DNA of 64,000 nt, from the NCBI GenBank assembly GCA_006247105.1, contig CM016926.1, positions 2,232,001 through 2,296,000 of the forward strand, read 5' to 3'. Under the pieces are notes generated by a model, which saw only the letters and a list, made by a program, of their open reading frames with translations, had not been told where the DNA came from and did not search any database. Each line of letters begins with the position of its first letter. The first letter of the stretch is position 1. This document shows positions 17,281-27,073 of this stretch, piece after piece. The stretch is from Giardia muris (taxonomy: Eukaryota; Fornicata; Diplomonadida; Hexamitidae). The translations under genes and the position numbers were made by a program.

Positions 17281-20200
17281 TCAGGTCTCCCAGTCGCGTA
17301 GTCCTGAGGCGTCTCCCGTTACTATCCTGCCTGCTTCCCTGTCCCCAAGGATGCGGACTATCTCGTCATCTCCATTCTTCGCTGCAATCATCGTCGCAGT
17401 CCTTCCGTCGCTGGGGTTCTGGCAGCCCGCCTCGTTGATGTACTTCCGAGCAAGCTCCACGTCTCTATTGCGTGCGGCGCAGATGAGCATGGTGGGCTCC
17501 CCTTCCCTCCGCCTGTAGCTCCTCTCGAAGCGTACGGCCACCTCTGGAAGGTTCTTGAGTATGGCCGCTCGACAACAAGCCTCTTCCTCCTCAGCTGTCA
17601 GTTCCCGTCCTTCTTTCAGCAGTCTCTCAACGATATCGGGCTTTCGACTTTTGATGGCATAGAGAATGGCACCCTCACAGGGAATGACGATATCGATGGG
17701 TTTCAGGACATCGAGAATGGGATCCAGCCTCATTCCCTTCGCTATGGACTCGGCCGTCGTTCCTGCGGGGAAGGTGCATCCGTTCCTGGTCACCTCCTTC
17801 GTCGATTTGATGTCGGCCTCGTCGAGAAGCTCCTTCACGCTATCGCAGTGGTTCCTAATCGTGGCGTGCATCAGGGCCGTCCAGCCGTTCTCGTCCTGCC
17901 TTCTGCGTTCGTGGACATACCTTCTGAGCAGGTCGAGGTTCCGGTCCATCGCCGCACACATGAGCATCGTCGTTCTCCCTTCTTCGGGACGGTATGCTTC
18001 CTTGAACTGCTCCGCCATCATCGACCATCCATTCGCAATGGCGAGTCTGCAGGCCTCAGCCTCCTGTTCGGGAGACAGTTCGAGACCGTCCTCGAAGAGT
18101 GACATGGCCTCCTCGTAAGCTTCACGGCCCCGAGAGCGGAGAGCCTTCATAAAGCGGTCCTCACTCCTCCTTTGGGGAGGATGGGGATCGGATCCCCGTG
18201 GCACCGACCTCAGGCACTCCTGAATCGAAGGACGGCTCTCGGGAGACAATGAGAGCATCCTGGCAACGAGGTCGGTGAGACTTCCAGGCCTCCCTCTGAT
18301 GCGGGGGACGGCTCCGGATGAGATTTCATCAACGCTCTTGAATGGAGGCACTCCAGCACACATCTCGTAGACGATGGCTCCGAGCGTCCAGACGTCAGCG
18401 GCATGATCGTGCGGAGACCCCCGTTGGATCTCGGGAGCCAGGTAGAGAGGAGCGTCCAGTGGCTGGGCGAGCTCGAAGGGTGCGAGGACACACTTCCCGT
18501 CCTTCGAGAGGTAGATACTTGCGGGTGAGAGACCCCTGCAGGACCAGTCGTGCTCGTGGAGGTGCTGCATCCCGTTCGCGATCTGACGGATGCACTTCCA
18601 GAGCTCGTCAGTCCCAAAGGACCTGCCTGCCTCCCTGCGGTCTCGTATCTCCTCTAGGAGTACCTTGGGGTGCCAGGGGAAGACGAAGTACGCCGTCTGC
18701 TGAGGGGGGTCGTCCACCACTCCGAGGCAGGAGAGCACGTTCTCGTGACGAAGACTCGGGAGGATCCTCACCTCTTCTCCGATGGCGTGTCGTGTCTTCT
18801 CGGGAAGGCTGGAGTACCGGACGACCCTCAGGAGGCAGTTCCAGTGGCTCCGGTTGCACGCCGTGTAGACGATCCCGGTCTTGTCGTTCCCAACGAGTCC
18901 CGTGATAGTGAGGGGCCCCAGTTCGGGAGGAAGGTCAAGAGGCTTTCTTGAGGACCTCCCGTGCTGCCGGACGGTCTTTGGGATCCTTCGAGAGCATCCG
19001 GGCGATGAGGTCAGCAAGGTCCGAGGGACGACCCTCGAGAGAAGGAGCAGGCGTTTCCTCGGTGATGGCTACTATGTTCCTAAACGGAAGGGCGTGGGTG
19101 CACATCTCATATCCAATCACTCCCAGGGCCCAGACGTCAACGGACTTGTCATACTTCCCTCCTTGATGAAACTCGGGGGCCATGTATCCAAAGGTTCCCA
19201 CAAGCGTACTCATCTGAGACGAATCCCCGAGCGTTCTTGCAATACCAAAGTCTCCCAGAACACACCCACCATCCGAGGTGATGAGGACGTTCGCAGGCTT
19301 CAGGTCTCTATGAACATGCCTCTTCTCGTGGAGGTATGCGAGGGCGGCGGCCACCTCTCGGATCGTCTTCCAGACCTCCTAGTCGCTATACGAGGACTTG
19401 GCCTTCTTCCGTCTGTTCATCTCCTCACGGAGGTCCCCACAACAGAAATCCGTCACGAGTACAAAGAGGTCCTCGATGCTGTCCTCTCCTGTCCCAAGGC
19501 ACCGGATGATGTTTGGATGGTCGAGGGAGAGGAGTATCTCCGCCTCTCTGCGAAGCAATTCCCGTTCCTTATCACTGTATTTTCCAAGATCGATGATCTT
19601 GACCGCCACGTTCCGGCCGTTTCCATAGCCTGCATAGACAGCACCGAATCTCCCTTTTCCGAGCACAGCGGTCAAATGATAACCCGAGAGGTTCTTTGGA
19701 AGCCCCGGAAGCTGAGACTTCTTCTCGAGAAGGGATACAATCTTCTCGTATACGACCTTCCTCTCGCCATCCGCCTCTTCGTAGGACTTTGTAGCGATGT
19801 CCTCAGGAAAGTCGTGTTCCATATCAGCAATGTCTTGCTCCAGAAGGAGGAGGCCGATGCACTCCTCGTGTCCTCCCCCCACCGCATGCATCAGGGCCGT
19901 CCATCCCCTCCCGTCCTGGAGGTGGGCCTCGAGGGGCCGGAGGAGGCGGACGACCTCGGTCTGGCCTCGGGAGGCGGCGTGCATCAGGGCCGTCATTCCT
20001 GAGGGGTCCTTCTGTCCCGCCTGGTCGAGGTGCCTTCGGAGTGCATTGAGATCTCCCTGGATGGCAGATGAGATGAGAGAGCTGTCCTCCCGTGCAGGGG
20101 GAAGCCTGCCCCCGACGGCAGCGAGGTTCTGGAGGAGGATCCTCTTCTCCTCCTCCACCTCCTCGAGGCGTCTCCGAAGGTCTTTCATGTCATGGCTCTC

Positions 20201-21457
20201 GGTCCTCAATTGGGCAACCTCCTTCTCGAGAGCGAGGTTCTGGGCCTTCTGGTCTGCAAGTGCTCTCTTGAGGTCCTCAATGGTCCTGGAGAGCTGCTCC
20301 TGAAGGGTCCCCTTCTCTGTGGTGAGGGCGTTGATGAGGGCTCGGTTCTGGTCAGAGGCCTTTCGAAGGTCCTCGTTCATCTTCGCATGCCTCTTGGACT
20401 CATTGATAGCATTGTCGAGCTGCTGTTTGAGAGAGGAGACTTCTGCAGTTAGCTGATCGATCTGAGCCCTGTCCTGTCGTTTCCTGTCCTCTAACTGTTT
20501 GTGGAGGGCGTCCTTCTCTTTGTTGGCCTTCTGGAGTTGCTGTTTGAGAGAGGAGACTTCCCGATTCAGTTGGGATAGCTCCTTCTTCATTTCCTCATGT
20601 GCATTCTTGGAAGAGGAGAGGTCATTCTTGAGGGAATCGTTCTCAGTGGTGAGCTTATCAACTCGCTCCAGGAAGTTAAGGACTTCAGTGGGATCCGGTG
20701 GGGGAAGTCGTTCTGTTCCTTCGTTCTTGAGGAGCTTGCGGACTCGGGTGAAGTCACCTATCTTTGTGCTGTTGTTCGCATGCCATTGAGCATTATGACC
20801 ATTAGAATCCTTCATTCCCTGTTCGTAGGGAAGGAGGAGTTGGACGATTTCAAGGTGACTCTGATGAGCTGCCATCATGAGAGCCGTCATTCCGGGGGGA
20901 AAGTCATCTCGTTCCTTCGTTGTCTGCTTCCCCGCCTCTGAGAGGAGGAGGCGGACGCAGTCTGTCTCTCCATTACGGGCGGCCCACATCAGTGCGGTCC
21001 ATCCCCCTTTGTCCTGTATTCCAATCTCCTTCTCAAGGAGGGGGATGCAATTGGCGTGGCCAGTAATTGCGGCCCACATCAGGGCCGTCCAGCCATCTTC
21101 GTCCCTCTTTCCAATCTCTTCTTTGAGGAAAGGGATGCAACTAGTGTGGCCCCACATTGCGGCCTTCATCAGTGCGGTCTCTCCACTTCTATTCTGCTTC
21201 CCTAGCTCCTTCTTAAGGAGGAGGATGCAATTTGTACGACCCTCCTCTGCAGCCAGCATCAATGTAGTCCGTCCACTGTTGTTCTGCATTCCAATCTCTC
21301 CCTCAAGTAGAGGAATGCAATCAGAGTGGCCTTGTCTTGTTGCGTACATCAGGGCCGTCCCACCATATCTATCCTGTTTCCCAACCTGATTGAGATTCCT
21401 TTTCACGCCTTTGAGGTCGCCATCTCTAGCCGCCTTCATCAAGTCTGTAACGGACAT
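17281..21457 (-). pseudogene. ankyrin-coiled-coil-Nek kinase-pseudokinase gene, broken
   Basis: Three open frames join into one architecture. Frame 1 (21457-19379, 692 codons, ATG after GATTCTCAAAA) encodes N-terminal ankyrin repeats (1-235), a coiled coil (about 260-450), two more ankyrin repeats and a Nek N-lobe (GKGRFGAVY, VAVKII). It stops at TAG (19379-19381) in the middle of the kinase domain. The same frame then continues with EVWKTIREVAAALAYLHE, the active-type motifs HRDLKPAN and GDFG, and APE, ending at TGA 18935. One nucleotide out of phase, a second Nek-like domain (DLPPELGPLTITGLV) follows, with CRGLSP for HRDLKP, no DFG and Arg for the VAIK Lys, then ankyrin repeats to 17281. 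Neither downstream frame begins with an ATG, so independent genes are unlikely. The span is 3n+1 nt. Confidence 0.85.
19379..19381 (-). other. in-frame TAG nonsense codon in Nek kinase domain
   Basis: The codon falls in SYSD-stop-EVWKTIRE. The two intact ankyrin-Nek genes in this window have FSDLEV and FSDLEI at the same place, so the TAG replaces a Leu; a single base change from TTG would produce it. Confidence 0.85.
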
Positions 21458-22011
21458 TTTTGAGAATCAGACATCCCCTTCACCAGCCTTCCACTGAAGC
21501 TCCCCCTCCCATACCATCTGACACTCTGGGCATCCAACCACTACCAACGACCTGTCCTGAGGACGGGAGGTCCACGGCTCTCCTCGGGGTGCTCCCGTCC
21601 CTGGATGAGCTCCCACTGGTCATCGGTCTCCCCTTATAGCCCCCCAACCCCCTGGTGAGAATCGAGCCCGTTCCCCTCTCAAGGACGAAGGGCCTCTGAC
21701 GAGAGTCGTGCCAGACGGAGAGAGGGCCCCACTGGCTTCCCGGGGACGGGTGCACCGATCTGGACGCCCCTCTGTTGTCGAGGGGATGCGAGATGGCGGG
21801 TCGGCCTCTTGGACCGGAGGAGAGGGAGCTGGGACTCGGAAACATCCCCCACTCCTTTGAGACATCGAGAGGGAAGGACGATCTCGATGAGGTCGGGGAG
21901 AGGAAGAAGGTGGACGGACTGCACGGTGTGACCGCACAGACTGCTTCCTCATCTCCGAGGCGAACGAGGAAGGAGTGGACTCCCTCCCGGACCGCCCCCA
22001 TGCTCCCAACA

Positions 22012-22809
22012 TGCCACGACCACCCCGAGGTCGTCGAGCCCTCCTCCCCACGAACGAGGAGTGGAGGACTCCGGGGGGCACGGGAATGGTGGTCTGGGGA
22101 CAGGAGGCTCCTCAAGAGGGGACAGACCCATCCCCCTCCAGGGAGCTACCGACGTCCTTGGAGTCAGGAACACTACACCTGGGCATCGAGGCTCATGGGA
22201 TGCAGCTCTGATGATGGCCGCCTCTCACGGACGTCCCCCATCTGTCCGCCTGCTCCTCCCACTCGAGGGGGCTGTTCAACAACCGGAAGGAGACGGCCCT
22301 TCTGCTTGCACTCCAGGAGGGCCAGGTCGAGTGCAAGACTCCTGGCGGACGAGGCGGCAGTCCACGAAGGGGACGGAAGAATGCACATCGAGAGAGTCCG
22401 AAGACGCGTTCAGAGGTGGCCTGACTCACTCCTATCAAGGACGTATCGAGCAGTTGCAGATGCCCTGGAGGAGGCGGTCATGCGGAAGGTACGGGAGAGG
22501 CTGGAGATGCTCAGCCCGCACCACGTCCTGGCCCTCCTGTCCCCAATCGAGCAGTCGGAGGTCCTGGAGCTCGGAGAGATGGTCTGGTCGGCACTCCTCT
22601 ACGAGCCCGGAGTACTGGACGACGCCTTCAGTGAGGACGAGATGGTTGACGGGTGCGTCGTCTGCCTCTCACGCCAGAAGGACGCGGTCATCCTTCCCTG
22701 CCGGCACCTCGTCGTCTGTGCGGACCGGATCGAGCACTGCTGTCCGTACTGCCGGGGGAAGGCCGACGAGGCCCTTATCGTCGAGTATCCTGAGTGGCCG
22801 GATGCGTAG
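22012..22809 (+). pseudogene. ankyrin-RING protein gene with several frameshifts
   Basis: Ankyrin and RING fragments occur in order but in different frames. Near 22012 is CHDHPEVVE. At 22198-22270 is AALMMAASHGRPPSVRLLLP in one frame. At 22266-22336 is RKETALLLALQEGQVEC in a second. At 22331-22380 is ARLLADEAAVHEGDGR in a third. The third frame runs on to a RING finger at 22648-22760 with CVVC, PCRH, VVC and CCPYC pairs, ending EYPEWPDA. Ankyrin-RING proteins are usual in Giardia and RING fingers act in ubiquitin ligases. A 339-codon frame from an ATG at 21793 reaches the RING, but its first half is not ankyrin-like. Decay by indels is the simplest reading. Confidence 0.7.
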
Positions 22810-22897
22810 CCATACGACCCCCTCTCCGTCCATCCAGATGAGCTGGAGGTCTATAATGAGCTCGATGTCACCTCTCGCTCCAGGTCTCCCCTTCACC

Positions 22898-22904
22898 ATT
22901 CACT
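22898..22904 (-). terminator. poly(A) signal of VSP fragment
   Basis: AGTGAAT on the minus strand begins on the last stop-codon position of the VSP fragment and matches AGTRAAY exactly. Confidence 0.65.
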
Positions 22905-23629
22905 CACTTCCCCCTACATCCGAACCACCAACCGAGGAAGCCCCCGAGACCTCCCAGGACCAGCAGGACGGCAATGACGATCCCCGCAATGGCGCCCCCA
23001 GAGAGCCCCGAGGAGCTGGAGGAGGGGGGAGAGGGGCAGGTCCCATTGAAGGACGACCCGTCCCAGCAGAGGGTGCACTTCCCATTTGGACAGGAGGTGC
23101 ACCCACTGGGACAGGCCGTGCAGTCGGAGGGGCCGGTCACAGTAGAATTGCTGTAGTACCCCAGGCCGCAGGAGCTGCAGGCGGTCGAGGAGATGCAGGC
23201 CCCGCACTCCTTCGGACAGGCCGTGAAGGCGCCTGAGGCTGTGTCGAGGATGAAGGGGGCATTGGGGGCGGGAGTAGTGCACTTTCCATTCGTGGCCGCT
23301 GAGCAGAGGAGGCTCCCGACCGAAGTCCCGGTGGTCGAAGACGAGGCCGAGATGGGGTAGCAGCCCCCGTTGAAGAGGAAGTAGTTGTTGGTGTTGACTG
23401 TCGTATTGATGCAGGCCCCGCACTTCGTGGCGGTGTCCGAGACCTTGTTCCCCTTCTCGTCGAGGCAGATGTCCTGACCTGCCCTCGTCGTCCCATTGTT
23501 GATCTGCTTGATCGGAAGACACTCCCCGTCGATCGGGACGAAGCCCGGCTTGCGATGAGAGTAGACGGGTCTCAAGCTGAGGTTGCCATAGTAGAACGAA
23601 CGGGACTGTAGGTAGTCGAGAGATGTGTG
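22904..23629 (-). pseudogene. 5'-truncated variant surface protein (VSP)
   Basis: The frame is open from 23629 but contains no ATG before the Cys-rich part, and there is no signal peptide. It encodes CXXC motifs (CGAC, CSSC, CTAC, CTLC), a Gly/Ile/Val/Leu membrane helix (GAIAGIVIAVLLVLGGLGG) and the tail WWFGCRGK. VSPs coat the trophozoite and undergo antigenic switching; the CRGK(A) cytoplasmic tail is the family hallmark. The 3' end is complete, including an AGTGAAT signal at the stop. The missing promoter, start and signal peptide make it a silent fragment, possibly a donor for recombination. It is convergent with the ankyrin-RING pseudogene, 94 bp away. Confidence 0.85.
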
Positions 23630-23903
23630 TTATAAGTGCTGGCTCAGTGATAAGTGACTTAAGCGAGTTCTTGAAGAACAAAGGGATAGACGACTCATAG
23701 GTGGGGTGCCATGGATGGTTATGCGGTCTGATGTCAGGTTCGTGCTATGAGAACGATGCGAAAATATATAGAGCAGAAGGGATGCGGAGGGATAAAAGGT
23801 GAGAAGCTAGCCGGATCTAGACCCGTCTCCAGAGGTAGGAGTCTTTGGGCTATCAAGTGAGATAATGATTACGATATGTAACTCGAAGTAGGTAAAAATC
23901 ATT
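23630..23903. other. gene-free stretch upstream of the VSP fragment
   Basis: No coding frame is supported. A 7-bp inverted repeat, CTCATAG (23694-23700) and CTATGAG (23745-23751), is present. The last 60 bp are A/T-rich and probably hold the start region of the gene at 23904. Confidence 0.5.
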
Positions 23904-24851
23904 ATGGACTGGGATAAGTTCCGACGTGAAGGACTACGTGACGTAACCTTGACGCTAGTGGAGATGGTCACCAAGCGGATCAACGCTGTGAAGCATCTCG
24001 ATTGTGAGGTGGATTATTCGGAACTGCTATACTTTCTCCGTTCTCCGGAGACTGAATGGCAAAGAGCGTTGGAAAGGATCTGCAAGGGAGATAGGGCGAG
24101 CATTCAGAAGGCATATGCCCGTGCAGAGAGGGAGGTAATTAAGCCCACTCTATCAAAGTCAAAGAGTAATGACCAATTGGATGATGAAAGGGCCTTCATG
24201 GCTAATAGCGTTGTAGGTCGAGGCCAGGACCTTGAACGTGTGCTAAGTAGGCCTGCGACGATCCCCCAACAAGCAGAGGTACGCTCCGAAGCCGTCCTCA
24301 AGGAGGCTATGAAGATCGTCACTCAAACCTATTTGACCAAGTTTGGACATGTACGACGGCGACCAAGACCTACGCGTATGGATCCCGACCCGCCCTATGA
24401 TCCCGAGTACTGCGCCTTTCGTGCACGAATGCGTGCGATGCGTTATGATTATCAAGTACAACGCATAGTATCTAAGGAGCGACTGGAAGCGTGTTTCCTG
24501 AGCGCGCTTGGTAGTATCTTGGCTGGGGATAATAAAGAAGCCGATGCTTCGTGGTCTGCATACCTTGAGGCCTTGACCGAAGGAGTTGAATTAGATAAGA
24601 GGAATAGAGTTGGTCTAAGTATGCATACTCTTTGGCTTGCTGGACATGCCCCCCCGGATACCGTCCTGACCTTCGTGAGAACTCAGCCCCGAAAACTACG
24701 GAAACGATTACTTCCAGTTTGTAGAGCTGTCAGTTTACATATGATCCCAAAGATCTCACACCTGATCCCCCGGAAGCACTACCCCAAGGACTTGCACCTG
24801 GACCGTGTACTAGAGTGCCTCGTCGATGATATCGCCGTAACTCTCACCTGA
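23904..24851 (+). CDS. unknown protein
   Basis: The frame encodes 315 residues, opening MDWDKFRREGLRDVTLTLVE. It is basic, mainly helical in appearance, with a charged low-complexity stretch around residues 80-125 and a basic Pro-rich patch (RRRPRPTRMDPDPP) near 150. There is no membrane segment or recognisable domain. The ATG follows the A/T tract GTAAAAATCATT. The next gene starts 34 bp after the stop on the same strand. I cannot assign a function. Confidence 0.78.
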   Translation: MDWDKFRREGLRDVTLTLVEMVTKRINAVKHLDCEVDYSELLYFLRSPETEWQRALERICKGDRASIQKAYARAEREVIKPTLSKSKSNDQLDDERAFMANSVVGRGQDLERVLSRPATIPQQAEVRSEAVLKEAMKIVTQTYLTKFGHVRRRPRPTRMDPDPPYDPEYCAFRARMRAMRYDYQVQRIVSKERLEACFLSALGSILAGDNKEADASWSAYLEALTEGVELDKRNRVGLSMHTLWLAGHAPPDTVLTFVRTQPRKLRKRLLPVCRAVSLHMIPKISHLIPRKHYPKDLHLDRVLECLVDDIAVTLT

Positions 24852-24885
24852 TCCGAAGAGGAACCTCGCGGACTAAAAAAGCGCT

Positions 24886-25305
24886 ATGATAGAACTTGCG
24901 AATCGTGCCTTGATTCGCCTGAAGTCCTGCAACACGGGGAAGTACTTGCGGATCATGCGGGATGGGAGCGTGAACGCAGCGGGGGGAAAGGGCCCGGACG
25001 CCGTCTTCATCGTCCATCGCGTCGATGCTAACCATATCAAACTGAGCTCGGCAGAATCCACGAAGTATTGGCTCCAGGTCGATGTCAATGGAGAGGTCCG
25101 TTCCGACGGGAATGGTAACCGGGCTACGCAGTTCGTCGTTAAGCATGACTCGAGGTTTGACATCTCGCTCAGTCCAGTCGAGTGTTTGGACTGGCATCTG
25201 GGTGCGACGCGTACCGGGGTGGTTCCTCCATGTAACGGGGTGACGAGCGGGAGAGATGGGCGCTTTATCGTGGAACGTGTCGAGTCATGGCCGACGAACT
25301 ATTGA
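24886..25305 (+). CDS. beta-trefoil (fascin/FGF-like) fold protein
   Basis: The 139-residue protein has the spacing of a beta-trefoil: repeated strands of the type IRLKSCNTGKYLRIMRDGSV, then FIVHRVDANHIKLSS and YWLQVDVNGEVRSDG. This resembles the fascin-like actin-binding fold (NGKYL followed by a turn with DG). Such folds bind actin, sugars or other proteins; which applies here cannot be told. There is no signal peptide. The ATG follows ACTAAAAAAGCGCT. Confidence in the gene is high; in the fold, moderate. Confidence 0.7.
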   Translation: MIELANRALIRLKSCNTGKYLRIMRDGSVNAAGGKGPDAVFIVHRVDANHIKLSSAESTKYWLQVDVNGEVRSDGNGNRATQFVVKHDSRFDISLSPVECLDWHLGATRTGVVPPCNGVTSGRDGRFIVERVESWPTNY

Positions 25306-25382
25306 GAGGCCTCGGGGTTGTAAACCTCCTCCTGGTAGTGTTGATGGTATCGGATGGTGAAGAACCGCGATGATCGACAAAA

Positions 25383-26189
25383 ATGTCTGAGCATACTCGA
25401 CAGGCCCTTTTGACGGTTGTCTCCCGCATTCTGAGTACCCCACGTGTCATGACCCTACATGGGGTGAAGCGGCATCAGAATCGTAAGCACGAGGTCTATG
25501 TAGTGTATCAAGACATGATAGTTGGGTTCGACTTCCAAGAACTTCCTACTGAGTTGAATGGTAGCGTGTGCGTGGAGGATTGTAGATTTGTACAGGTGAC
25601 GCGCGTCCCGGGCTGCAGGTGCGGAGAGGTCCTGGTCCAGGCCGTCTTTCCAGGGACTGGGTGCCTTTTTGGACTTCAATTCTGTCTCACTGCATATATA
25701 GACGAGTATTCAACGTTCGTCGTCTATGGCTCGCTTAGTTCGATCTCCAGAGCCATTCTCACGGTCTCCACGACTCGGAAGGGGTTGAGGGCTCGGCTTC
25801 GTACACCCACTGAAGAGCATCAAGACATTTCGTCCATGAACAGTAGTCTTCTATCAACGTCTGACTATGGGAACGATACTTGTGTGTCACTGACGGAATC
25901 CGAGTTCGCCTTCATGCTTCTGGAGGATAAGCAAGAGGAGACGACCACGGTAATGGTTGAACCGTTTGTCAAAGTTGATACCGACCTTGTGATTACAAGG
26001 AAGTTGCTTGATGAGATGAAGGCCTATTGGCGCGAGATCTTACATACCACACTCAAGAGAGTGTTTTATTCTCGTAAAGGCTCACGTATCTGGCTCGAAG
26101 TTTCCGACGAGTCCTATTTCCATCGACTCGAGAGTAAGCTCTTCCAGCTTGGAGACGTCCAATGGTCGATCCATCTAAGTGTTGTGTGA
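25383..26189 (+). CDS. unknown protein
   Basis: The frame encodes 268 residues from an ATG preceded by GACAAAA. It opens MSEHTRQALLTVVSRIL. The N-terminal 140 residues look beta-rich, with several Cys (VCVEDCRFVQ, GCRCGEVL). The C-terminal 70 residues look helical and then basic (HTTLKRVFYSRKGSRIW). I do not recognise a family. Confidence 0.75.
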   Translation: MSEHTRQALLTVVSRILSTPRVMTLHGVKRHQNRKHEVYVVYQDMIVGFDFQELPTELNGSVCVEDCRFVQVTRVPGCRCGEVLVQAVFPGTGCLFGLQFCLTAYIDEYSTFVVYGSLSSISRAILTVSTTRKGLRARLRTPTEEHQDISSMNSSLLSTSDYGNDTCVSLTESEFAFMLLEDKQEETTTVMVEPFVKVDTDLVITRKLLDEMKAYWREILHTTLKRVFYSRKGSRIWLEVSDESYFHRLESKLFQLGDVQWSIHLSVV

Positions 26190-26264
26190 TATCGTCTAAT
26201 CCCAACTGGAATGGGAGATAAATAAGAAGCTTGTAAAATGAAGGAAAAAGAATAGCGTTTCCAT

Positions 26265-26804
26265 ATGCCTTCAACCAAGGGAAGAAAGAGAAAGTTACCA
26301 AAGGCATCGGTACGCCTAATTCTTAGCGGATATCCGGACCCATACATCTTGAAGGTGGACTCCAGTATCAAACAGAATCATCGATTACGTTTAGAAGAAA
26401 TTTCATTACCACTTCATCAATCAAAGGGCTCATCAGAATGCTTCGAGGAGAAGCAGGAGCTCGGAGGCGCATCTGCGATTGGTCCCTGGTCACCAAAGGC
26501 CGAAGACGACTTTCTTCATATCGTGTCTATCTATGGCCCGGGTACGTGTGATAAGAAGCTAGTATATCAGGAATTGAAGAGGGAGTACCCAGATCTTCAG
26601 CTGGGACAGGTCCAGACGAAGCTATACATGTTGCGCCTTACCCTTTGCCGTATCCGTCACCGTCGCAATTGGCGTGAACTCAGGCCTGAAGACCTTAAAG
26701 GCTTGACTAGGCTTGATATCTGGCCAAAGGTCAGGGCGAGTAGATTAACCAAGAAGGACGGGGGCGAAGAGGGAAGGATGAAGAAAGAAGGATCACCTCA
26801 ATAG
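26265..26804 (+). CDS. Myb/GARP-like DNA-binding protein
   Basis: The 179-residue protein has a basic N-terminus (TKGRKRKLPK) and a Myb/SANT-like domain at about 95-160. That domain starts PWSPKAEDDFLHIV and continues through YPDLQLGQVQTKLYMLRLTL, like the third helix of the plant GARP family. A tail motif follows: NWRELRPEDLKGL and then IW. The gene at 27041 shares this domain and tail, so the two are tandem paralogues. A role as a transcription factor is inferred. The ATG at 26265 sits in CCATATG after an A-rich stretch. Confidence 0.72.
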   Translation: MPSTKGRKRKLPKASVRLILSGYPDPYILKVDSSIKQNHRLRLEEISLPLHQSKGSSECFEEKQELGGASAIGPWSPKAEDDFLHIVSIYGPGTCDKKLVYQELKREYPDLQLGQVQTKLYMLRLTLCRIRHRRNWRELRPEDLKGLTRLDIWPKVRASRLTKKDGGEEGRMKKEGSPQ

Positions 26805-27073
26805 GTTTTCGTATGAAGTCCCTTAAGCATAGTTTGCCATCTACTTCCATCTCGAATGGATATGCTCACTCCATACCTTGCTTTGAGGATCGCAGTCGCA
26901 TCTGCTAGATCCTCCTCCGCCCGGATTGCCGCGATCCAAGGCGTCTCTTGGGGCGCCGAGGGGATAGCCGACCCTCTTGCCCTTGAGCGCTCTATCACAG
27001 CATGTCCCTCGGTATGGATCTCATTGACAACAATGAATAAATGAAAGCCGAAGATGTACCATATTCGCGAGGG
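26798..27073 (-). CDS. doubtful 91-codon frame without an ATG
   Basis: The minus-strand frame is open from an upstream stop at 27074-27076 to a TGA at 26798. Its codon choice and charge look protein-like (IHTEGHAVIERSRARG, IRAEEDLADATAILKARYG), but it has no in-frame ATG before that part. A 62-codon plus-strand frame (26856-27044) with an ATG occupies the same DNA. Neither resembles a known family. One of them may be real; a spliced first exon elsewhere is possible but no splice sites were found. Confidence 0.25.
   Translation of the reverse strand, partial: PSRIWYIFGFHLFIVVNEIHTEGHAVIERSRARGSAIPSAPQETPWIAAIRAEEDLADATAILKARYGVSISIRDGSRWQTMLKGLHTKTY

Noticed and set aside
19379..19381. Reading TAG as glutamine, as in hexamitid diplomonads
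   Set aside because: TAG and TAA end intact genes in this window with poly(A) signals beside them, so the standard code applies.
21480..22115. 211-codon minus-strand frame
   Set aside because: Low-complexity Ser/Pro/Arg composition with no domain, opposite the ankyrin-RING remnant.
22061..23236. 391-codon plus-strand frame
   Set aside because: Only its 22198-22270 part is ankyrin-like; the rest is antisense to the VSP and follows from GC-rich DNA with few stops.
23694..23751. CTCATAG/CTATGAG pair with GGTTCG, tRNA-like
   Set aside because: The span is 58 nt, with no anticodon arm; it does not fold as a tRNA.
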